Notes: generated from the letters alone by a model not told the origin. Shown: positions 35,089 to 44,148, counted from the stretch's first letter. The stretch is DNA of 64,000 bases from Bacillus sp. EB106-08-02-XG196 (GCF_013396335.1 NZ_JABWSY010000007.1:62001-126000); one strand, 5' to 3'. Numbers and translations: made by a program.

Positions 35089-36402
35089 TTATATAATGAT
35101 TGGTGGTTTTCCTACTGGATAGTATTCTACTGAAATACATTCACGGATTTTCTCTTCCGAAAGACAGTTTCTGCCGTCGAAAATGATCGGTTCTTTCATA
35201 TTCCATATCATTTCAGCTACATCTATACATCTAACCTCGTTCCACTCGGTGACAATAAATACGGCGTTCGCTTCTGAAATGGCTTCATGAATGGAACCAG
35301 CATATTTAATGGTATCTCCGATAATTTTTCTCGCATTTTCAGTGGCAACGGGGTCGTACGCAACGACTTCTGCTCCTAATTTTGTTAATTCCACCGCAAT
35401 CGGAATAGACGGTCCTTCTCTCATATCATCTGTTTCTGGTTTAAAGGCTAGACCTAGCATCGCAATTTTTTTGCCTTTTAATTCTCCAAATCGCTTTAAT
35501 GCCTTTGTTACCAACAATTCTCGCTGATATTCATTAATGGCAATGGTCTCTTTTAATAACGGAAATTCAACGCCATTTAACCCAGCGGTATGCAGCAATG
35601 CTTTGACATCCTTTGGAAAACAGGAGCCTCCATAGCCGATCCCAGCGTTCAAGAACGCTTCACCTATCCTCTTATCCTTGCCCATTCCTCTAGCAACATC
35701 TTGTACATCTGCACCGACTGCTTCGCATAAATTGGCAATTTCATTAATATAACTAATCTTCGTTGCTAGGAAAGCATTCGAAGCATATTTTATCATTTCA
35801 GCACTTCTGGTACTTGTTAAAAGCATTGGCACATTTAATGGTCGATACATCTCTTGAATTTTCCCTGCAGCCTCTGCACTTTCCGAACCAATAATGATAC
35901 GATCAGCTTTCATCGTATCCTGAATAGCAGAACCCTGGCGGAGAAATTCAGGATTCGACACCATTTTCACCTTAAAACCACACAGGTCTTCCATCATTTT
36001 TTTGACAAAATCAGTCGTTCCAACTGGCACCGTACTCTTAATAACAATGATGTTCTCAGGAGTTATATGGGAGGAAATATCTTTTGCAGCTTGTACAAGA
36101 AAGGAAAGGTCTGCTGCACCTTTATCACCTTGAGGCGTTCCAACCGCAACAACAATGGTTTCTGCGTCAGCTAACGCGTCATTAAGAGAGGTTGTAAAGT
36201 GTAATCTGCCTGCAACCATATTAGAAGTTAGTATTTCTTCAAGACCAGGTTCATAAATGGGGGAAATCCCTTTACGTAATTGATTAATCTTTTGTTCATT
36301 AATATCTATGCATGTGACATGGTGACCGATTTGTGATAAACAAACACCTGTTGACAGCCCTACATAGCCTGTACCTAAAACGGCAATCTTCATATCAATC
36401 AT
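35089..36402 (-). CDS. ugd: UDP-glucose 6-dehydrogenase
   Basis: 437 residues from ATG 36402 (ATG 36393, three codons on, is also possible); the first ATG of the frame at 36435 lies deep in galU. N-terminal Rossmann motif KIAVLGTGYVGLSTGVCLS, the catalytic-Cys region NAGIGYGGSCFPKD, and LGLAFKPETDDMREGPS, all UGD hallmarks. It oxidises UDP-glucose to UDP-glucuronate with NAD+. It overlaps the galU stop, so both steps from glucose-1-phosphate are coupled. Confidence 0.93.
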   Translation of the reverse strand: MIDMKIAVLGTGYVGLSTGVCLSQIGHHVTCIDINEQKINQLRKGISPIYEPGLEEILTSNMVAGRLHFTTSLNDALADAETIVVAVGTPQGDKGAADLSFLVQAAKDISSHITPENIIVIKSTVPVGTTDFVKKMMEDLCGFKVKMVSNPEFLRQGSAIQDTMKADRIIIGSESAEAAGKIQEMYRPLNVPMLLTSTRSAEMIKYASNAFLATKISYINEIANLCEAVGADVQDVARGMGKDKRIGEAFLNAGIGYGGSCFPKDVKALLHTAGLNGVEFPLLKETIAINEYQRELLVTKALKRFGELKGKKIAMLGLAFKPETDDMREGPSIPIAVELTKLGAEVVAYDPVATENARKIIGDTIKYAGSIHEAISEANAVFIVTEWNEVRCIDVAEMIWNMKEPIIFDGRNCLSEEKIRECISVEYYPVGKPPIII

Positions 36403-37303
36403 CAATCTCTTTCTTATTATTTTGACCGGTTTCATTCTCTGTTACTTCTTGCAAATAAGCTAATACAGATTCTCGGATATCCTCCCGGCTTAATGCGAAA
36501 TCAATGGTGGCCTTAATAAAACCAAGTTTATCTCCGATATCATAGCGGCTCCCCTCAAAGTTATAAGCAAAGACTGCCTGGTGTTTATTCAGTTCATTGA
36601 TGGCGTCAGTCAGCTGTAATTCATCCCCTCGACCCATTGGAATTCGCTCTAAGATTTCAAATATCTTTGGACTTAATACATAGCGTCCCATAATCGCAAA
36701 TCTCGAAGGAGCCTCTTCAATGCTGGGTTTCTCAATAAGAGAGTCAATATGAAATAAATCCGATTCAATCATCGTCCCCTTTGGCTTAATAATTCCGTAT
36801 TTGCTGACATCTTCTTCTGATACCGTTTGAACGGCAACAACCGAACTATTATAATATTCGAAAACATCGATGACCTGCTTTAGACAGGGAATTTCCGACA
36901 TAACGATATCATCACCAAGTAAAACCGCAAATGGTTCGTCGCCAATAACGCTTTTCGCACAAAGAATAGCATGTCCAAGCCCTTTTGGTTCTTTCTGGCG
37001 GACATAAACGATATTTACTAAGTTTGATATTTTTTGAACTTCCGCTAACATATCAAGTTTGTTCTTTCTAAAAAGTGTGTCTTCGAGTTCATACGATTTA
37101 TCGAAATGATCCTCAATAGATCTTTTACCTCTGCCGATGATGATGATAATTTCTTCAATCCCAGAAGCGACAGCTTCTTCCACAATATATTGAATGGTTG
37201 GCTTATCAACTATCGGCAGCATTTCTTTTGGCTGTGCTTTCGTGGCTGGCAAAAATCGAGTTCCGAGGCCAGCTGCTGGAATAATGGCCTTACGGATTTT
37301 CAT
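36395..37303 (-). CDS. galU: UTP-glucose-1-phosphate uridylyltransferase
   Basis: 302 residues from ATG 37303 behind AAAGGAGG. Motifs: KAIIPAAGLGTRFLPATKAQPKEMLPIVDKP (short parts: IPAAGLGTRFLPATKA, PKEMLPIVDKP), KGLGHAILCA and VLLGDDIV. It makes UDP-glucose from UTP and glucose-1-phosphate. It is first in the galU-ugd pair. Bacillaceae often carry several paralogues, so it need not be the housekeeping copy. Confidence 0.93.
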   Translation of the reverse strand: MKIRKAIIPAAGLGTRFLPATKAQPKEMLPIVDKPTIQYIVEEAVASGIEEIIIIIGRGKRSIEDHFDKSYELEDTLFRKNKLDMLAEVQKISNLVNIVYVRQKEPKGLGHAILCAKSVIGDEPFAVLLGDDIVMSEIPCLKQVIDVFEYYNSSVVAVQTVSEEDVSKYGIIKPKGTMIESDLFHIDSLIEKPSIEEAPSRFAIMGRYVLSPKIFEILERIPMGRGDELQLTDAINELNKHQAVFAYNFEGSRYDIGDKLGFIKATIDFALSREDIRESVLAYLQEVTENETGQNNKKEIDD

Positions 37304-37415
37304 ATGTTGCCTCCTTTCATTTTCTTCTTAATCCTTTATATGCAGATGGACAACCTCCGGTCACGTCAGGAACCTAGCAAAATCGTTTTAAAAGACCTTT
37401 TCTAAAAAATAAAAC

Positions 37416-37439
37416 TCCCTTTACAAAATAGCCAAGGGA
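37416..37439 (-). terminator. Terminator of the HipA-like/GT operon
   Basis: TCCCTT/AAGGGA stem with a 12-nt loop, followed on the minus strand by GTTTTATTTTTT; lies at the end of the gene that stops at 37441. Confidence 0.55.
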
Positions 37440-37440
37440 A

Positions 37441-38217
37441 TCATTTATTTTGTTCATGTATTGGCCGATAAACTCTTTTTATAAACCTTTCCATCAGTTT
37501 TTTTAGTATTCTTTTACGACGTGTGTGCAGTGTACTAACAATCGCTTTTCTTTCTTCACTCGTAACCTGCCAATCTTCTGGAATAATCGCTACAATTTCT
37601 TCTATTAAATGAATGGGCAGCGTTTGAATGATTTCTAGCTGCTCGTTAAACTCCTCCTCATTCTCGATAAAACATGCCATTAATTGATGAGTTGCACTTT
37701 TTAAAATCGTAATCGGCAGTGATTCGATATCTTGCAGTGTCCAGTCATAGGAAGCGAACACTTCAGCATGATCGATAATCCACAAGCGATAGGAATTCGG
37801 GGTGTCATCGCATAGAATGATATTTTTCCTAGTTCGATCACGATTGCACAACCAGTAATCAAATAAAATAACACCTGCTAGGTTTTCTTTGTTTGAAATA
37901 GCAGGAACATTGGTCACTTGATGTCCATCATAACAGTCTGGTACGTAAAGACTAGCAAATTGAAACTGTGTTTGAGTCATTTGAGAAAGTTCAGGGTATT
38001 GTGAGGAAAACTCCTGGGGGATTTCTACTAATTGTGCAAAAGGGATGGGGAGACCAAGGTACCGTGCTAGGCAATAGGCGACCCATTCATTTGCCAACGT
38101 TTTTTCAAATCCAGGCTGGAAATACTTCACAACATAGTCTCGTCCATCATTAAATGTTATCAAGTGAGCATTTGACTTTCCTTCTAGTGTTTTCTTGTAG
38201 GCGACTGGTTTAATCAT
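37441..38217 (-). CDS. HipA-like kinase family protein
   Basis: 258 residues. A HipA/PI3K-like core is visible: NDGRDYVVKYFQPGFEKTLANEW with a Lys in the nucleotide-binding strand, DYWLCNRDRTRKNIIL with the catalytic-loop Asp and Asn, and WIIDHAEVF for the metal-binding Asp. It lacks the N-terminal HipA domain and there is no hipB next to it, so it is not a toxin-antitoxin pair. Such solo HipA-like kinases are found in spore formers. It overlaps the upstream glycosyltransferase gene by 8 bp. The substrate is unknown. Confidence 0.75.
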   Translation of the reverse strand: MIKPVAYKKTLEGKSNAHLITFNDGRDYVVKYFQPGFEKTLANEWVAYCLARYLGLPIPFAQLVEIPQEFSSQYPELSQMTQTQFQFASLYVPDCYDGHQVTNVPAISNKENLAGVILFDYWLCNRDRTRKNIILCDDTPNSYRLWIIDHAEVFASYDWTLQDIESLPITILKSATHQLMACFIENEEEFNEQLEIIQTLPIHLIEEIVAIIPEDWQVTSEERKAIVSTLHTRRKRILKKLMERFIKRVYRPIHEQNK

Positions 38218-39307
38218 TCCCGGCCCTCCCCCCTCCTATTTTTTTCAATAAATCAACATATTGTTCTGCCACAACCTCTATCGCGAACTTTTCATGGACG
38301 CGCGCAATCGCAGCCTTTGACATTTGTTGATGGAGGCTTGGGTTATCCAAAATACCCGAAAGTTGATTGACAGCATCCTCTACATTTTGACCACGAAATA
38401 ACATACCATGTTCACCGTGGATAACCAATTCTGTAACCGGCGCCATTTTTGAAGAAACTACTGGCACACCACAAACCATCGATTCAATAAAGGTATTTCC
38501 AAAGGATTCGGTCTTAGTAGTTGCCAGCGTACACCCGCCTGATTGGCGAATTTTCGCATATACCTGCGGCATTTGCTGATAAGGTATCACTGGAAACCAT
38601 TTAACAATATCCGTGAGGTTTTCCTCCTCCCATTTGGCTCTAAATTCCTCCCGCTGCACACTTTGTGCACCGCCAATCACCCAAAATTCAACATCATCAC
38701 GCTGACCTTTTATTAGCTTCGCCACTTCTATTAACATTTGCCAGTTTTTACGTTTATCCAATCTGCCAATCCAGCCAATAATTTTTTTACCGTTTGGAAG
38801 GACCGGTTGACTGTCATAATTTATCTCTTCGTCATTCAAAGCTCGGTAATATGACGTATCGATGCCATTATAAATCACATGTATCGGAATCTCATCTGTT
38901 AGAATGGATACCAATCGTTTTTGATACTGTGAAGGTACAATAATGGCTTTGGGATTTATCCCTCTGAATGATTTTAAATGAGGCTTAAGCTTAATCAGTT
39001 CTGGTGTGCGTGCCTCTACCAGTACTGGACCTTGATAGTTTGCTTTCTTAAGCCACTTAAAAGCAGCACCCGTGTCAACAACAATAATGGCATCATAATG
39101 ATTGTCTTTAATAATCTTGATAATCTCAAGTTCATCCTTTGTCAAATAAACGGGAGCGACATCTTCCATAATGTGAAGCCCTCCATGATCGGTAGTGTAT
39201 AAAAACTCTGTATCAATTCCATGTTTCTTAAAATAAATCGAGCGATTGCGCCAGCCGGCATTCACCCCGCCAACTGTCAGCAGACGCCAGATTACTAATA
39301 CTTTCAT
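38210..39307 (-). CDS. Glycosyltransferase family 4 protein
   Basis: 365 residues. GT-B fold: N-terminal VLVIWRLLTVGGVNAGWRN, middle ILHVIYNGIDTSYY-like HVIYNGIDTSYY, then KKIIGWIGRLDKRKNWQMLIE and the C-terminal donor site ATTKTESFGNTFIESMVCGVPVVSS (part: ESFGNTFIESMVCGVPV), which contains the EX7E motif. A soluble, probably membrane-associated glycosyltransferase. ATG 39307 has GAGGAG upstream. It overlaps the HipA-like gene, and galU/ugd lie downstream, pointing to polysaccharide or glycoprotein synthesis. Acceptor unknown. Confidence 0.85.
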   Translation of the reverse strand: MKVLVIWRLLTVGGVNAGWRNRSIYFKKHGIDTEFLYTTDHGGLHIMEDVAPVYLTKDELEIIKIIKDNHYDAIIVVDTGAAFKWLKKANYQGPVLVEARTPELIKLKPHLKSFRGINPKAIIVPSQYQKRLVSILTDEIPIHVIYNGIDTSYYRALNDEEINYDSQPVLPNGKKIIGWIGRLDKRKNWQMLIEVAKLIKGQRDDVEFWVIGGAQSVQREEFRAKWEEENLTDIVKWFPVIPYQQMPQVYAKIRQSGGCTLATTKTESFGNTFIESMVCGVPVVSSKMAPVTELVIHGEHGMLFRGQNVEDAVNQLSGILDNPSLHQQMSKAAIARVHEKFAIEVVAEQYVDLLKKIGGGRAGND

Positions 39308-39380
39308 AATGGTTTCTCCTCGTTTTCATTAGGCTCCTCCCCACCCCTGTTAGGTCACTAGGTTAAACCCTTAATGTCGT

Positions 39381-40463
39381 TTAACGACGTTTTTTATCCT
39401 TGCCTTTGTTCTTGCCTCGCTTATCGTCACGGCGGTTGCGATCATCGTATCTATCTCCCGAGTAGTATTTCCCTTTACCACCCTTAGCGCCTTTGCTGCG
39501 ACGCCCTCTATCGCCCTCGAAGCTTTTCCATCTTCTGGCGTCACGATCCCCTTTGGAGTTTCTATCTCCTTCGAAACGTCTTTCACCCTTGTAACCTCTA
39601 TCACCTTCTGGATACCTTGACTCAAAACTTTGTTCGAATTTGTCCCAATATTCATCGATTTTTTCCATTACTTTTTCTGGATCTGCCCCACGTGCCAGCA
39701 TCGTTTTGATCCATTCTTCCTTGAAAACCTTATGAACGAGACCCTGGAGGAGCACCACATAGTTTTTCTCATCCGCTGTTGTCAATAAACTATTACTCAG
39801 ATTTTTGACTTTATTCTTATCGGGTTTCTGCGGGAGAAGTAACGCCGTAATTTCCCTTGAGATTTCCTCCATTCGGATGTAATGGAGCCACTCTGCATAT
39901 AATTCCGGTGCCATTTCTTGTACATGTGTCATAAAGATTGCTTTGTTTTCTTCCCCTAAGGATGTCAATAATTTACGTGGGTATGGATAGACCCTATCAC
40001 GCCAAATGGTTCTCGCTACGTCGATTACCTTTAGACTGCCATCAGACTGTAGGTAAATTTGACGCTTATGGTGGTCAATTCTCTCATATCCAATTTCTTT
40101 AAATGTAATTAGCATTTCAATTAATTTTGCTGAAAGTGCCTCTGTTAATGGCTGGGATTGTAAATACTCGCGTAAATCAACACCCCGGATAATTTCCATC
40201 ACAATATAGAGAGGACCTTTCCCATAGAGCTTAGGAAATAGAGAAGTCTGCTGTCCAAGGGATAGAGCATAATATTCGCGATCGCAATCCTCGGTATTCC
40301 CGAACACCTTTACGCAGATGTCATCCGATATTTGAAATACTGCACCTTGGCGTCCTTTTCCCATCATCACTAACGGTGTGTTATTAATCACTTCCACATC
40401 GGCATTAACAAGGTTTGTTACTTTAATGTTTTGCATCCATTGTTCTAAATTCTCAATATACAT
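39381..40463 (-). CDS. Protein-kinase-like protein with Arg/Gly/Lys/Asp-rich C-terminal tail
   Basis: 360 residues from ATG 40463 (AAAGGAG site). The N-terminal 200 residues have a reduced eukaryotic-like kinase fold: MGKGRQGAVFQ (Gly loop), ICVKVFG (Lys), YIVMEIIRG (hinge), DHHKRQIYL (catalytic loop, Asn replaced by Gln) and LKVIDVART for DFG. An intermediate helical part includes two charged segments. From about residue 283 the tail is GDRGYKGERRFEGDR- and GKGKYYSGDRYDDRNRR-like, with many RG/GDR/KG repeats ending DKKRR, similar in character to RNA-binding tails of DEAD-box helicases. Probably active or pseudo-kinase; unknown substrate. Confidence 0.75.
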   Translation of the reverse strand: MYIENLEQWMQNIKVTNLVNADVEVINNTPLVMMGKGRQGAVFQISDDICVKVFGNTEDCDREYYALSLGQQTSLFPKLYGKGPLYIVMEIIRGVDLREYLQSQPLTEALSAKLIEMLITFKEIGYERIDHHKRQIYLQSDGSLKVIDVARTIWRDRVYPYPRKLLTSLGEENKAIFMTHVQEMAPELYAEWLHYIRMEEISREITALLLPQKPDKNKVKNLSNSLLTTADEKNYVVLLQGLVHKVFKEEWIKTMLARGADPEKVMEKIDEYWDKFEQSFESRYPEGDRGYKGERRFEGDRNSKGDRDARRWKSFEGDRGRRSKGAKGGKGKYYSGDRYDDRNRRDDKRGKNKGKDKKRR

Positions 40464-40610
40464 ATATATTCACTCCTTTCTTTCCAAGTTGGCAGCTTGA
40501 TTTCATATTTTGACAATATTCATTTTGATAACCAGCTTGTCTAATCCTAAACCCTATAAATTTACTGCCTATTATATTAAATTCAATTGATGTATAAAGT
40601 GTTAAGGCAA

Positions 40611-40695
40611 TTGACTATAAAAAGAAAAATGTATAGTTAATTCTACCTTTCCAAAAACGAAGAAAGCCGGGTCCTCAAAAGGAACTGGCTTTTTT
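40611..40695 (+). ncRNA. Possible small RNA or leader: promoter-like motif plus terminator
   Basis: In the 438-bp gene-free region 40464-40901, TTGACT (40611-40616) and TATAGT (40632-40637) resemble a -35/-10 pair with a short 15-bp spacer. 25 bp on, AAAGCCGGGTCC (40663-40674) pairs with GGAACTGGCTTT (40681-40692) followed by a T-run. This would make a 50-60-nt RNA or an attenuated leader for the MFS gene at 40902. The remainder of the region shows nothing else I can name. Confidence 0.3.
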
Positions 40696-40901
40696 CAATA
40701 GCATTATTACCATAAGTGTTAAAATTATTGAAAAATTAACAATTAACCCCTCTAGTTATTGTACAATTGTTATAGAAGCTACACTCTTTAAACGGTGGTA
40801 TAAATAAATGGATGGACTATTGTAAAAGTTGTGATAGCTCCGCATATATTTGTGTAAAAGAGGTGTACATTTAGTTGACAATTAAATAGGAGGTACTCAC
40901 T

Positions 40902-42170
40902 ATGAGTCGATTGACGAAGCAAGAAAAGAGCTGGGTTTTTTATGATTGGGCCAATTCTGCATACTCCATATTAATTACAACAGCCATCTTCCCTTTATAT
41001 TTTAAAGCAGCAGCAGATGGTGCAGGTCTTGCGGGTTCTACCTCTACGGCGTATTTGGGATACGCAAATTCCTTTGGGACTCTCCTCGTTTCCATTTGTG
41101 CACCGATTTTAGGAACGATTGGAGATTTTAGGGGCTTAAAAAAGCGATTATTTACCTTTTTTGTTATTCTAGGGATTGCCTTTACGGCTCTATTGGCAGT
41201 TGTTCCCAGTAACCAGTGGCTCATCCTCTTAATCTGTTATATTGTTACCGTCATTGGTTTTGGAGGAGCCAATATCTTTTATGATGCCTTCCTTGTCGAC
41301 GTAACAAGTGAAGAACGGATGAATAAGATTTCCGCCCGCGGGTTTGCGATGGGATATATCGGAAGTACCATTCCTTTCATCATCGGCATTGCTCTTATTC
41401 TATTATCACAACAAGGGATTCTGCCCTTATCTGTAACTGTCTCCACGCAAATAGCCTTTGCAATCACGGCGATTTGGTGGGGAACCTTTACGATTCCAAT
41501 GTTAAAAAATGTGGAACAGGTCTATTACGTCGAGCGGGTAGCAAAACCGATTTCTACCAGCTTTAAAAAAGTATTTCAAACTCTTAAAAGGATAAAAGCT
41601 TACCGTCCATTATTTCTTTTCCTTATTGCTTATTTCTTTTATATTGATGGGGTTCACACGATTATAACTATGTCTACTGCCTATGGAACCGATCTTGGTA
41701 TATCATCTACAAATCTATTAATCATTCTATTTGCCACACAAGTAATTGCAGCTCCATTCGCTATGTTGTATGGAAGACTGGCAGATAAATTCACAGGAAA
41801 AAGAATGTTATTAGTTGGAATTTTTATTTATATTATTATTTGTATCTATGCTTATTTCATGAAAACAACCTTAGATTTCTGGATTTTGGCGATGCTTGTA
41901 GGGTCCTCCCAAGGTGGAATCCAAGCACTTAGCCGCTCCTACTTTGCGAAGTTGGTTCCAAAGGAAAATGCAAACGAGTTCTTCGGATTCTATAATATTT
42001 TTTATAAATTTGCTTCCATCCTAGGACCAGCTTTGGTCGGTGTAACTGCCCAAATAACAGGTAATACAAACGCAGGAGTATTTAGCTTAGTTATTTTATT
42101 TATCCTTGGCGGCGCAGTTTTACTGCGCGTCCCAGAAACCACTGAAAAAATCGAGGTTATTAATAAATAA
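40902..42170 (+). CDS. MFS transporter, UMF1 (Atg22-like) family
   Basis: 422 residues from ATG 40902, behind AATAGGAGG. Twelve helices. The segment KSWVFYDWANSAYSILITTAIFPLYF (part: WVFYDWANSAYSILITTAIF) and NANEFFGFYNIFYKFASILGP are characteristic of the UMF1 family, related to Atg22. Family substrates are poorly known. Convergent with an ATP-grasp gene and separated from it by the bidirectional terminator at 42181. The long leader contains the hairpin described at 40611. Confidence 0.85.
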   Translation: MSRLTKQEKSWVFYDWANSAYSILITTAIFPLYFKAAADGAGLAGSTSTAYLGYANSFGTLLVSICAPILGTIGDFRGLKKRLFTFFVILGIAFTALLAVVPSNQWLILLICYIVTVIGFGGANIFYDAFLVDVTSEERMNKISARGFAMGYIGSTIPFIIGIALILLSQQGILPLSVTVSTQIAFAITAIWWGTFTIPMLKNVEQVYYVERVAKPISTSFKKVFQTLKRIKAYRPLFLFLIAYFFYIDGVHTIITMSTAYGTDLGISSTNLLIILFATQVIAAPFAMLYGRLADKFTGKRMLLVGIFIYIIICIYAYFMKTTLDFWILAMLVGSSQGGIQALSRSYFAKLVPKENANEFFGFYNIFYKFASILGPALVGVTAQITGNTNAGVFSLVILFILGGAVLLRVPETTEKIEVINK

Positions 42171-42180
42171 TGACATAAAC

Positions 42181-42216
42181 AAACAACGCCTTGGGAAATC
42201 ACCCAAGGCGTTGTTT
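42181..42216. terminator. Bidirectional terminator, 15-bp stem
   Basis: AAACAACGCCTTGGG (42181-42195) pairs with 42202-42216 around AAATCA; T-rich on both sides. Confidence 0.9.
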
Positions 42217-42226
42217 ATGTTAAATG

Positions 42227-43267
42227 TTACGCAAAAAGATCTTTTTCAAGAATCATTTCCTTCTCTAGATGACTAGCCCGAATTCCAAATTTAGGCTTCA
42301 ATTGACCGATTTCTTCACCTAGCAAGAGTTTTATCGCTAGGTACGGAAGGTTCAGGCCTGTTAAACAGCTAAAATGCATGCCGCCGCTCATTCGAGGATT
42401 GATTTCGAGCAGTTTAGGGACACCCTGATTATATTTAACCTGAATATTAAAGATGTACGGTATATGGTAGTGTTGATGAAACCGCTGGGCTAGTTGAATA
42501 AGCTCATGATGATCTAAGATTTCTCTTATCCTTCCTTCCCCTTTCATCCTTGGTATCGCAGCGTACAGCTGTTCATTGGATGCAACACAATCTATGCTGA
42601 ATTCCGGACCTTCTAAATACTCCAGCACCATTAAATCTGGGAAAACCTCTTGCTGGCTTAAAATTTCACAAGCGTATTGATATGGAAGACGGCGGCTGCT
42701 TGCCCTTCTAAACAGCTGATCAATACTTTCAATCTTATCCTCAATAACGCGAAAACCAGTGGCGCCTTCACCCACAACAGGTTTAAAACACACTGTATGT
42801 CCCTTATCCTTCAAACATTGATAGGCAGATTTGAAATCATTTATATTATTAACCACATAAAAATCTGGTATCGAAACAAGTTTTGCCCCAGCCTCTTCCT
42901 TTTGCAGGATGGAATAGTAGGCAGCAGCTTTATTATCCAATGTCTCCATCAATTCCGAATCTGGACATACCAGCACCTTTACACCAATCGCCTCAAAATC
43001 AGTAACCCTTTTTGAGATTGTGACATTTTCTTTTCTTGGGATGAAAATATCAATCTGATGCTTCCGGCAAAACTCTAGACAAAACTCAATATATTCCTCA
43101 CCTGAAACGGTGGGTTCTGTAAAGGCATAATCACAATACTGCAAATAGAGAGCGTCCTTATTTGAATGAGTGCCAAAAATCTCAAACCGCCGCCCCTCCT
43201 CATTTCCACGAATCAACTCCATAAAATGCGTAACCGTCGTAAACCACCTATTAAACCAAATTCTCAT
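42227..43267 (-). CDS. ATP-grasp domain protein
   Basis: 346 residues from ATG 43267 (AAAGAGG site); an upstream ATG at 43315 has none. An N-terminal segment RIWFNRWFTTVTHFMELIRG is followed by a pre-ATP-grasp Rossmann domain (FEIFGTHSNKDALYLQYCDY) and an ATP-grasp core: VCFKPVVGEGATGFRVIED, LMVLEYLEGPEFSIDCVA, and KLLEINPRMSGGMHFS with metal-ligand Glu and Asn. It resembles carbamoyl-phosphate synthase-like ligases. The amine or acid substrate is unknown. No partner gene adjacent. Confidence 0.78.
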   Translation of the reverse strand: MRIWFNRWFTTVTHFMELIRGNEEGRRFEIFGTHSNKDALYLQYCDYAFTEPTVSGEEYIEFCLEFCRKHQIDIFIPRKENVTISKRVTDFEAIGVKVLVCPDSELMETLDNKAAAYYSILQKEEAGAKLVSIPDFYVVNNINDFKSAYQCLKDKGHTVCFKPVVGEGATGFRVIEDKIESIDQLFRRASSRRLPYQYACEILSQQEVFPDLMVLEYLEGPEFSIDCVASNEQLYAAIPRMKGEGRIREILDHHELIQLAQRFHQHYHIPYIFNIQVKYNQGVPKLLEINPRMSGGMHFSCLTGLNLPYLAIKLLLGEEIGQLKPKFGIRASHLEKEMILEKDLFA

Positions 43268-43389
43268 ACGGAACCTCTTTCTCGTTGAATTCTTCAAACT
43301 AAAAACCTTAAACATTATTCGCCTATAATTTCCATTTTATACATTTTACTATATAATTCGATGAATAAATGGTGATACAATGTATAAAT

Positions 43390-43402
43390 GGTGACAGGCA
43401 CC
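43390..43402. repeat. Dispersed 13-bp repeat upstream of the SRAP gene
   Basis: GGTGACAGGCACC lies between the promoter side and the SRAP ribosome binding site; fifth exact copy in the window. Confidence 0.6.
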
Positions 43403-43426
43403 GGACAACCAAAGGGGGTATTGTAC

Positions 43427-44104
43427 ATGTGTGGACGGTTTACGTTGACGGCTACGGTTGATCAGTTGATTGATAGGTTTGATGTGGAGTTTTTTCTTCA
43501 GGAGGAGGAGTATTTGCCTAGTTATAATGTGGCTCCTTCGCAATCGGTGTTAGCGGTGATTAATAATGGAACTCATAATAAGATGGGGTTTCTGCGTTGG
43601 GGATTAATTCCGCCATGGGCAAAGGATATGTCTATTGGATATAAAATGATTAATGCGCGTGCCGAAACTTTATCTGAAAAACCAAGCTTTCGGAATGCCT
43701 ATCAGAAAAAACGCTGTTTGATTGTGGCCGATAGTTTTTATGAATGGAAAAGAATTGATAATAAGACTAAAATTCCGATGAGAATTAAGCTCAAATCAGA
43801 TGAATTATTTGCTATGGCTGGTCTCTGGGAGAATTGGAAGTCCCCCGAAGGAAAATCAATTTATTCCTGTTCCGTGATCACCACAAGCCCGAACGAGCTG
43901 GTTCAAGATATCCATGACCGGATGCCTGTAATCTTAAAACCTGAAGATGAAAAATATTGGCTTGACCCTTCCATAACAGAGACTAATAAGCTTCATCACT
44001 TGCTTAAACCACTTGAGCATAATTTAATGGAAGCCTATGAAGTGAGTCCTCTTGTTAATTCACCCAAAAATAATTCAATCCAACTGATTCAAAAAATTTG
44101 TTAA
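43427..44104 (+). CDS. SOS response-associated (SRAP/YedK/HMCES) protein
   Basis: 225 residues from ATG 43427, behind AAAGGGGG. MCGRFTLTATVDQLIDRFD gives the essential Cys2, exposed after Met removal, which crosslinks to abasic sites in single-stranded DNA. The YNVAPSQSVLAVI segment, the INARAETLSEKPSFRNAY segment with Asn and Glu, FYEWKR, and the HDRMPVIL segment with His near residue 160 match the active site. The frame extends upstream to 43388, but only this start leaves Cys at position 2. Confidence 0.92.
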   Translation: MCGRFTLTATVDQLIDRFDVEFFLQEEEYLPSYNVAPSQSVLAVINNGTHNKMGFLRWGLIPPWAKDMSIGYKMINARAETLSEKPSFRNAYQKKRCLIVADSFYEWKRIDNKTKIPMRIKLKSDELFAMAGLWENWKSPEGKSIYSCSVITTSPNELVQDIHDRMPVILKPEDEKYWLDPSITETNKLHHLLKPLEHNLMEAYEVSPLVNSPKNNSIQLIQKIC

Positions 44105-44110
44105 GCCCCA

Positions 44111-44148
44111 AAAAAATACCTGACCCCACGGAGGGTCAGGTATTTTTT
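44111..44148. terminator. Bidirectional terminator, 16-bp stem
   Basis: AAAAAATACCTGACCC (44111-44126) pairs with 44133-44148; A- and T-runs are part of the stem, so both strands are served. The flavodoxin gene stop lies at its right edge. Confidence 0.9.

Noticed and set aside
37441..38217. HipBA toxin-antitoxin system
   Set aside because: No HipB-like HTH gene next to the HipA-like protein, and it overlaps a glycosyltransferase gene, so a toxin role is unsupported.
39371..39655. 94-residue frame on the minus strand rich in Lys, Val and Ile
   Set aside because: It is a shifted reading of the GDR/KG repeat tail of the kinase-like gene; no ribosome binding site and it fits the codon pattern of the overlapping gene.
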